Assembly: GCA_947462815.1 (NCBI GenBank)
Contig: CANHQR010000015.1
Coordinates: forward strand, 1-63,603
Reading direction: 5' to 3'
Length of the DNA: 63,603 nucleotides
Source of the DNA: Pseudobdellovibrionaceae bacterium
Lineage (GTDB): Bacteria > Bdellovibrionota > Bdellovibrionia > Bdellovibrionales > JAMPXM01
Positions within the stretch are counted from its first letter, which is position 1. The number at the start of each line of letters is the position of its first letter. The notes under the pieces are model-generated. The model did no database searches, was not told the DNA's origin, and saw only the letters and a list, made by a program, of their open reading frames with translations. The position numbers and the translations under genes were made by a program. Of the stretch, positions 59,733 to 63,603 are shown piece after piece.

Positions 59733-60563
59733 ATGTCGCAGTCCCATTCAGGTCCAGCGCAGAAAACGAACAAGCCCGTGACCGACACCTCCTTGCGTTG
59801 GATCGACATTCACGTGCACCTCAACATGCTCAAAAGCGATGCGGAGGCAGCTTTGGCCACGGCGGCGGCGCAAGGTGTGACCCGCGTGATCACCATCGGC
59901 ACAGAGCCGAAAGATCATCCTCTGGTTTTGGACTGGGCGGCTCGACGTTTTCCGCAGGTGGCCTGCACTCTCGGCGTGCATCCGCACGAGGCGACACTTT
60001 GGTCGGAGCAAGTCCGCCAGTTTATCTTCGACAATCGACAAGCCAAAGGCTTGGTGGCCGTCGGCGAAATCGGCCTGGATTACTATTACAACAATAGCCC
60101 ACAAGATGTGCAGATCGCCGCCTTTCGCGAGCAGTTGGAATTGGCTGAGGAATTGGGACTGCCGGTGCAGATTCACACCCGCGATGCGGACGCGGATACG
60201 GCGAAGATCTTGCGCGAATTCCGCGGCCGAGTCCGCGGGCTCCTGCATTGCTTCACCTCCTCGGCCGAACTCGCGCGCGAAGCCTTGGATTGCGGTTTTG
60301 ATTTGAGCTTTAGCGGCGTGGTGACTTTTAAGAATGCCCAGGCTCTGCGGGACGTGGTGCGGAGTGTGCCGCTCGATCGTCTTCACGTCGAAACCGATGC
60401 GCCGTTTTTGGCTCCCGTACCGATGCGCGGGAAGGGCAATGTCCCCGAGTTCGTGCTGCACACCGCCCAGGCGGTGGCGGAGATCAAGTCGGTCTCGCTC
60501 GCCGAGCTCTCGCGGCAGACAGTGGCCAACGCTTCTCGTTTGTTTTCGCGACTTGATGGCTAA
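59733..60563 (+). CDS. TatD family metal-dependent hydrolase
   Basis: TatD-type DNase/hydrolase, 276 residues. Metal motifs: RWIDIHVHLNM (HxH), VAVGEIGLDYYYNN (Glu), PVQIHTRDADADTAKI (His), LLHCFTSS (His) and HVETDAPFLAPVPMRGKGN (Asp). ATG 59733 has GAGGTG six bases upstream; the longer frame from 59682 has no support. It is 113 bases after holB. Confidence 0.94.
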   Translation: MSQSHSGPAQKTNKPVTDTSLRWIDIHVHLNMLKSDAEAALATAAAQGVTRVITIGTEPKDHPLVLDWAARRFPQVACTLGVHPHEATLWSEQVRQFIFDNRQAKGLVAVGEIGLDYYYNNSPQDVQIAAFREQLELAEELGLPVQIHTRDADADTAKILREFRGRVRGLLHCFTSSAELAREALDCGFDLSFSGVVTFKNAQALRDVVRSVPLDRLHVETDAPFLAPVPMRGKGNVPEFVLHTAQAVAEIKSVSLAELSRQTVANASRLFSRLDG

Positions 60564-60664
60564 AGACGGCGAATAATGCAGCTTGTCGCCGGTTGGCCCG
60601 AGTCGTCCCCCGGTTGAGCGCAGGGGGCTGTCGAACTTCCTGAAAACTTACGGCCTCTTGCGCG

Positions 60665-60693
60665 TTGCCCTTCGGCCTCGCGGGGACTAAACT
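60665..60693 (+). promoter_or_regulatory. gapA-pgk promoter
   Basis: TTGCCC at 60665-60670 and TAAACT at 60688-60693 are spaced by exactly 17 bases, a good sigma-70-type match. It lies 72 bases upstream of gapA, whose ribosome site (GAGGAGGCGTTTTC) follows. Confidence 0.7.
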
Positions 60694-60765
60694 CGCGCGG
60701 AAATCCTGGCCGTTTTCCAAAGGGTCTTGTCGTGGTCGAAGGTCCACCTTCGAGGAGGCGTTTTC

Positions 60766-61779
60766 GTGGCGAAACTTCGCGTTGGCATCAATGGTTTTGG
60801 TCGCATCGGTCGCGTGTTTTTCCGAGCTGGCTTTGAGCAGCTCGAGATTGTCGGTATCAACAACATGGGCGACGCCAAGCAGGCGGCACATTTGCTCAAG
60901 TACGATTCGACCCATGGTGTGTTCCCGGCTGAAGTCAGCGTCGATGCCGATGGGCAAGCGATTCGCGTGAGCGGCAAGGCGATTCCTCTTTCTTCTTCGA
61001 AAGACCCCGCACAAATCCCCTGGAAGGCTTGGGGAGCCGACATCGTCGTGGATTGCACCGGTGCCTTCAACGATAAGCGCGAGGAGCTTCTGAAACACAT
61101 CGCCGGTGGTGCGAAGAAAGTGATCGCTTCAGCTCCGGCGAAGGCGGCCGATCTCACCGTGGTTTATGGCATTAACCATGAGGCCTACGACCCGTCTCAA
61201 CATCAAATTCTCTCCAACGCCTCTTGCACCACCAACTGTTTAGCGCCGGTGGCCAAAGTGCTCCATGAAACCTTCGGAATTGAACGAGGCCTGATGACCA
61301 CGGTCCACGCCTTCACCAACGACCAACAAGTCTTGGATGCGCCCCACAAGGATCTCCGTCGCGCACGTACAGCGAGTGCTTCGATCATTCCAACGACGAC
61401 AGGTGCTGCGAAAGCCGTTACCGAAGTTCTTCCTGAGTTGAAAGGCCGCTTGGACGGCACTTCGGTTCGCGTGCCGACGCAAAACGTATCTTTGGTTGAT
61501 TTGACCTTCGCGGCGCAAAAAGATCTCACCGTTCAAGCCATCAACGATGCGCTGGTTGCGGCTTCGCAAGGTGCACTGAAAGGTGTCCTCGCCTGTGAGT
61601 CGGCTCCGCTGGTGTCTGTGGACTTTAACGGCAACCGCTATTCGTCCATCGTCGATTTGCCGTCGACCATGGTCAGCGGCACCCGCATGGCAAAGGTTTT
61701 CTCCTGGTACGACAATGAAACAGGCTTCTCAGCTCGTATGGTAGATTTGGCAATTCATATGGCCAAGAAAGGTCTCTGA
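60766..61779 (+). CDS. gapA: glyceraldehyde-3-phosphate dehydrogenase
   Basis: GAPDH, 337 residues. Rossmann start RVGINGFGRIGRVFFRAGFE, catalytic Cys in NASCTTNCLAPVAKVLHETF, His in LMTTVHAFTNDQQVLDAPH and end SWYDNETGFSARMVDL. At the NAD adenosine-binding position the family Asp (as in E. coli INDL) is Asn: IVGINNMGDAKQAAHLLKYD. This can loosen NAD preference, so NADP use should be considered. GTG 60766 has AGGAGG nine bases upstream. It is three bases from pgk. Confidence 0.96.
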   Translation: MAKLRVGINGFGRIGRVFFRAGFEQLEIVGINNMGDAKQAAHLLKYDSTHGVFPAEVSVDADGQAIRVSGKAIPLSSSKDPAQIPWKAWGADIVVDCTGAFNDKREELLKHIAGGAKKVIASAPAKAADLTVVYGINHEAYDPSQHQILSNASCTTNCLAPVAKVLHETFGIERGLMTTVHAFTNDQQVLDAPHKDLRRARTASASIIPTTTGAAKAVTEVLPELKGRLDGTSVRVPTQNVSLVDLTFAAQKDLTVQAINDALVAASQGALKGVLACESAPLVSVDFNGNRYSSIVDLPSTMVSGTRMAKVFSWYDNETGFSARMVDLAIHMAKKGL

Positions 61780-61782
61780 GTC

Positions 61783-63051
61783 ATGAGCGCAGGCTTCGGC
61801 AAGATCGCGACCGGACTTCAGGGCATCAAGAGCATCGAAGACTTTGATTTGAAGGATCAGCGCGTTTTCATCCGCTGTGACTTCAACGTGCCGACCGAAG
61901 GCCCTGCCGGTCAGGTGAAGATTACAGATGATACGCGGATTCGCGCGGCTCTTCCCACGATTCGCTATGCGATGGACAAAGGTGCAAAGGTGATCCTGGC
62001 CTCGCACTTTGGTCGTCCCGAGAAGAAAGAAGATCGCCTACTTTACTCTCTGGAGCCGGTCGCGGATCGCCTCGGCGAGCTTCTGCAGGCTGAAGTGATT
62101 TTGATCGAGGAGCCAACATCAGATGCGCCGAAAGCTCTGCTGCCGGGCCTTAAGCCCAAGCAGATTTTGCTTTTGGAAAACCTGCGCTTTGAAGAAGGTG
62201 AAACGAAAAATTCTGTGGAGTTTGCCAACATCATGGCGAGCTATACGGATGTTTACATCAACGATGCCTTCGGAGCTTCTCATCGGGCTCACGCCAGCAT
62301 CGACGCGCTCGCGCGCGCCGTGGCGAAGCGCGGTTGCGGATATCTGATCAAGAAGGAAATCGAAAACCTGAGTCGCCTCACGTCGCATCCCTCGCCGCCG
62401 TTTTTGGCGATCATGGGCGGCGCTAAAGTGAGCGATAAGATCAAGGTGATCGAAAACCTTATGGACTCAGTCGATGGTTTCTTGATTGGCGGCGCGATGG
62501 CTTACACCTTCTTGCAGGCCAAGGGTGTGTCTGTCGGAAAGTCGAAGTTTGAAAAGGATAAAGTGGGCTTTGCCAAAGAACTCATCGAGCGAGTTGCGGC
62601 CCGTGGCAAGAAACTCCTCTTACCGATTGATCATGTTGTGGCGAACGACTTCTTGGCGCCCTCCCAAGTCGAAAGAACGACGGGAGATGATATTCCCGCA
62701 GATCGCTTGGCACTCGACATCGGGCCTAAGACGACCGAGCTGTACCGAAAAGAGATTGCTCGGGCCAAGACTGTGTTTTGGAACGGACCGATGGGTGTGT
62801 TTGAACGCAGTGAATTTGCCCAAGGCTCATTTGGTGTGGCGGAAGCCTTGGCGCAACTCTCGCAGTCAGGCGGTCTCGCCGTGGTGGGTGGCGGAGACTC
62901 GGCGTCGGCGGCCGAGGCCAGCGGCTTTGCAGCTCAGATGTCGCATATTTCCACGGGTGGTGGGGCCTCGCTGGAATACCTCGAGGGCGCTAAGCTTCCC
63001 GGTCTGGAAGCGCTGCGTGTGCTGCGCGAGTCCGTGACTCCGAAGTTGTGA
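61783..63051 (+). CDS. pgk: phosphoglycerate kinase
   Basis: PGK, 422 residues. [79 protein letters not shown] and [19 protein letters not shown] are all present; ends in [23 protein letters not shown] 61783 follows the gapA stop by three bases. It produces ATP and 3-phosphoglycerate, the substrate of GpmA at 15645. Confidence 0.97.
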   Translation: MSAGFGKIATGLQGIKSIEDFDLKDQRVFIRCDFNVPTEGPAGQVKITDDTRIRAALPTIRYAMDKGAKVILASHFGRPEKKEDRLLYSLEPVADRLGELLQAEVILIEEPTSDAPKALLPGLKPKQILLLENLRFEEGETKNSVEFANIMASYTDVYINDAFGASHRAHASIDALARAVAKRGCGYLIKKEIENLSRLTSHPSPPFLAIMGGAKVSDKIKVIENLMDSVDGFLIGGAMAYTFLQAKGVSVGKSKFEKDKVGFAKELIERVAARGKKLLLPIDHVVANDFLAPSQVERTTGDDIPADRLALDIGPKTTELYRKEIARAKTVFWNGPMGVFERSEFAQGSFGVAEALAQLSQSGGLAVVGGGDSASAAEASGFAAQMSHISTGGGASLEYLEGAKLPGLEALRVLRESVTPKL

Positions 63052-63083
63052 GGCTTAAGACTTTGAGCTCGAGGAGGATCGGC

Positions 63084-63578
63084 ATGCGCCATCAACGAGC
63101 TCTTTTCCGTCGACCGAAGTCTTTCTTTCTGAGCGTCCCCTGGACGTCCGCTCTGTCGGGACTTCTCTTGGGACTGACGTTACCCACGATACTGGTTGGC
63201 TGTGCGATCATGCATCACACCCAAGTGGGCGAGATCGACTCTCAGGCTGTTCTAAAAGGCCGACGTTTCGAAATTCTCATCAGTGAAACGGGTGTGAACT
63301 TCGATGAAGTGGCCCAAGTCGGTAAGGCGCTCACGCAACATCAGAAGACGCGCGACGACATCGGCGGGGTCGCAGGCTTGATCGCCCTGTTTCAGATGGG
63401 TCCGCGCACGGGCAATCAGGTTTTTTCTCCCGTGTATGCCGATAAAGCCTTCGATCTGATTCGCAAAGAGTGTCCCCGCGGAACAGTCAGTGGGTTGGTC
63501 TCAATCCGTGAAACCGCCAAGTATCCAGTCGTCAGTGGTGAAATCGTCAAAATCATCGGCTATTGCCGAGAGACATGA
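63084..63578 (+). CDS. lipoprotein of unknown function
   Basis: A 164-residue lipoprotein. A basic start and hydrophobic helix (ALSGLLLGLTLPTILVGCAI) end in a LVGC lipobox. The mature part, FEILISETGVNFDEVAQVGK, YADKAFDLIRKECPRGTVSG and SGEIVKIIGYCRET, has two Cys and no known family. ATG 63084 has GAGGAGGATCGGC upstream; the longer frame from 63048 overlaps pgk and has no such site. It is followed by the start of another gene. Confidence 0.7.
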   Translation: MRHQRALFRRPKSFFLSVPWTSALSGLLLGLTLPTILVGCAIMHHTQVGEIDSQAVLKGRRFEILISETGVNFDEVAQVGKALTQHQKTRDDIGGVAGLIALFQMGPRTGNQVFSPVYADKAFDLIRKECPRGTVSGLVSIRETAKYPVVSGEIVKIIGYCRET

Positions 63579-63585
63579 GGTGCTT

Positions 63586-63603
63586 ATGAAAACATTCCAC
63601 AAG
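63586..63603 (+). CDS. start of next gene (partial)
   Basis: ATG at 63586 with GAGGTG six bases upstream gives MKTFHK before the window ends. The ribosome site and tight spacing after the lipoprotein support a real start. The product cannot be named. Confidence 0.5.

Noticed and set aside
1-63603. CRISPR arrays, insertion sequences, rRNA or tRNA genes
   Set aside because: Read by eye on both strands; no regularly spaced repeats, transposase frames, terminal inverted repeats or cloverleaf structures were found.

Overview
The window looks like chromosomal DNA from a Gram-negative bacterium of the Bdellovibrionota (Bdellovibrio-like delta/Oligoflexia group). This is inferred from the mix of genes rather than from a marker: RNase Y instead of an enterobacterial-style RNA decay set, GldA/GldF/GldG-like ABC genes with a DUF4340 protein, a bacterial GH3 protein beside bifunctional PutA, AgmX-type TonB-like proteins, many Sec-exported or lipidated proteins of unknown function, and a pilin-like operon with very large Cys-rich products. 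Coding density is high, mostly with short overlaps or gaps. No rRNA, tRNA, CRISPR array or insertion sequence was recognised.

Layout. 1-184: 3' end of an HNH nuclease gene. 383-4063 (minus): three overlapping pseudopilin-like genes. 4501-14541 (plus): housekeeping block smc, a 59-residue membrane protein, ftsY, zapA, 5-formyl-THF cyclo-ligase, rny, tyrS, and a 2Fe-2S ferredoxin carrying an RGG-rich tail. 14544-15532 (minus): a broken ORF with simple-sequence tracts and a membrane-anchored hypothetical. 15645-18281 (plus): gpmA, hemB, an acidic hypothetical, then a strong terminator. 18437-19627 (minus): secreted charged-repeat protein. 20102-26305 (plus): Fis-type regulator, S41 protease-like protein, anchored hypothetical, RDD protein, rhomboid. 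26371-27205 (minus): decayed lipoprotein region. 27480-34973 (minus): GH3, putA, histidine phosphatase, GT-C-like membrane protein. 35169-38108: hslO, a small minus gene, NFACT/RqcH-like protein.

38224-45441 is the most unusual stretch: an HTTM-like membrane protein, a small exported protein, and a duplicated two-gene unit. Each unit pairs a ~720-residue exported protein (plus) with a ~105-residue exported Gly/Tyr-ending protein (minus, convergent). The DNA here reads as AT-richer than its neighbours, though this was not computed. I recognise no known family for either protein, so this is the best candidate for an undescribed system.

45939-52807 (plus): four-gene Gld-like ABC system followed without gaps by a GHMP (heptose) kinase and a DUF429-like protein. 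52845-55168: exported protein and an App1-like HAD phosphatase. 55207-57911 (minus): FecR/AgmX protein, secG, response regulator with GAF. 58028-60563 (plus): tmk, holB, tatD. 60766-63603 (plus): gapA, pgk, a lipoprotein and the first codons of another gene, behind a good sigma-70-like promoter.

Functionally the region joins chromosome segregation and division (Smc, ZapA, HolB, Tmk), protein targeting (FtsY, SecG), RNA decay and translation quality control (RNase Y, NFACT), central metabolism (GpmA, GapA, Pgk, HemB, PutA) and a large envelope/secreted accessory set.
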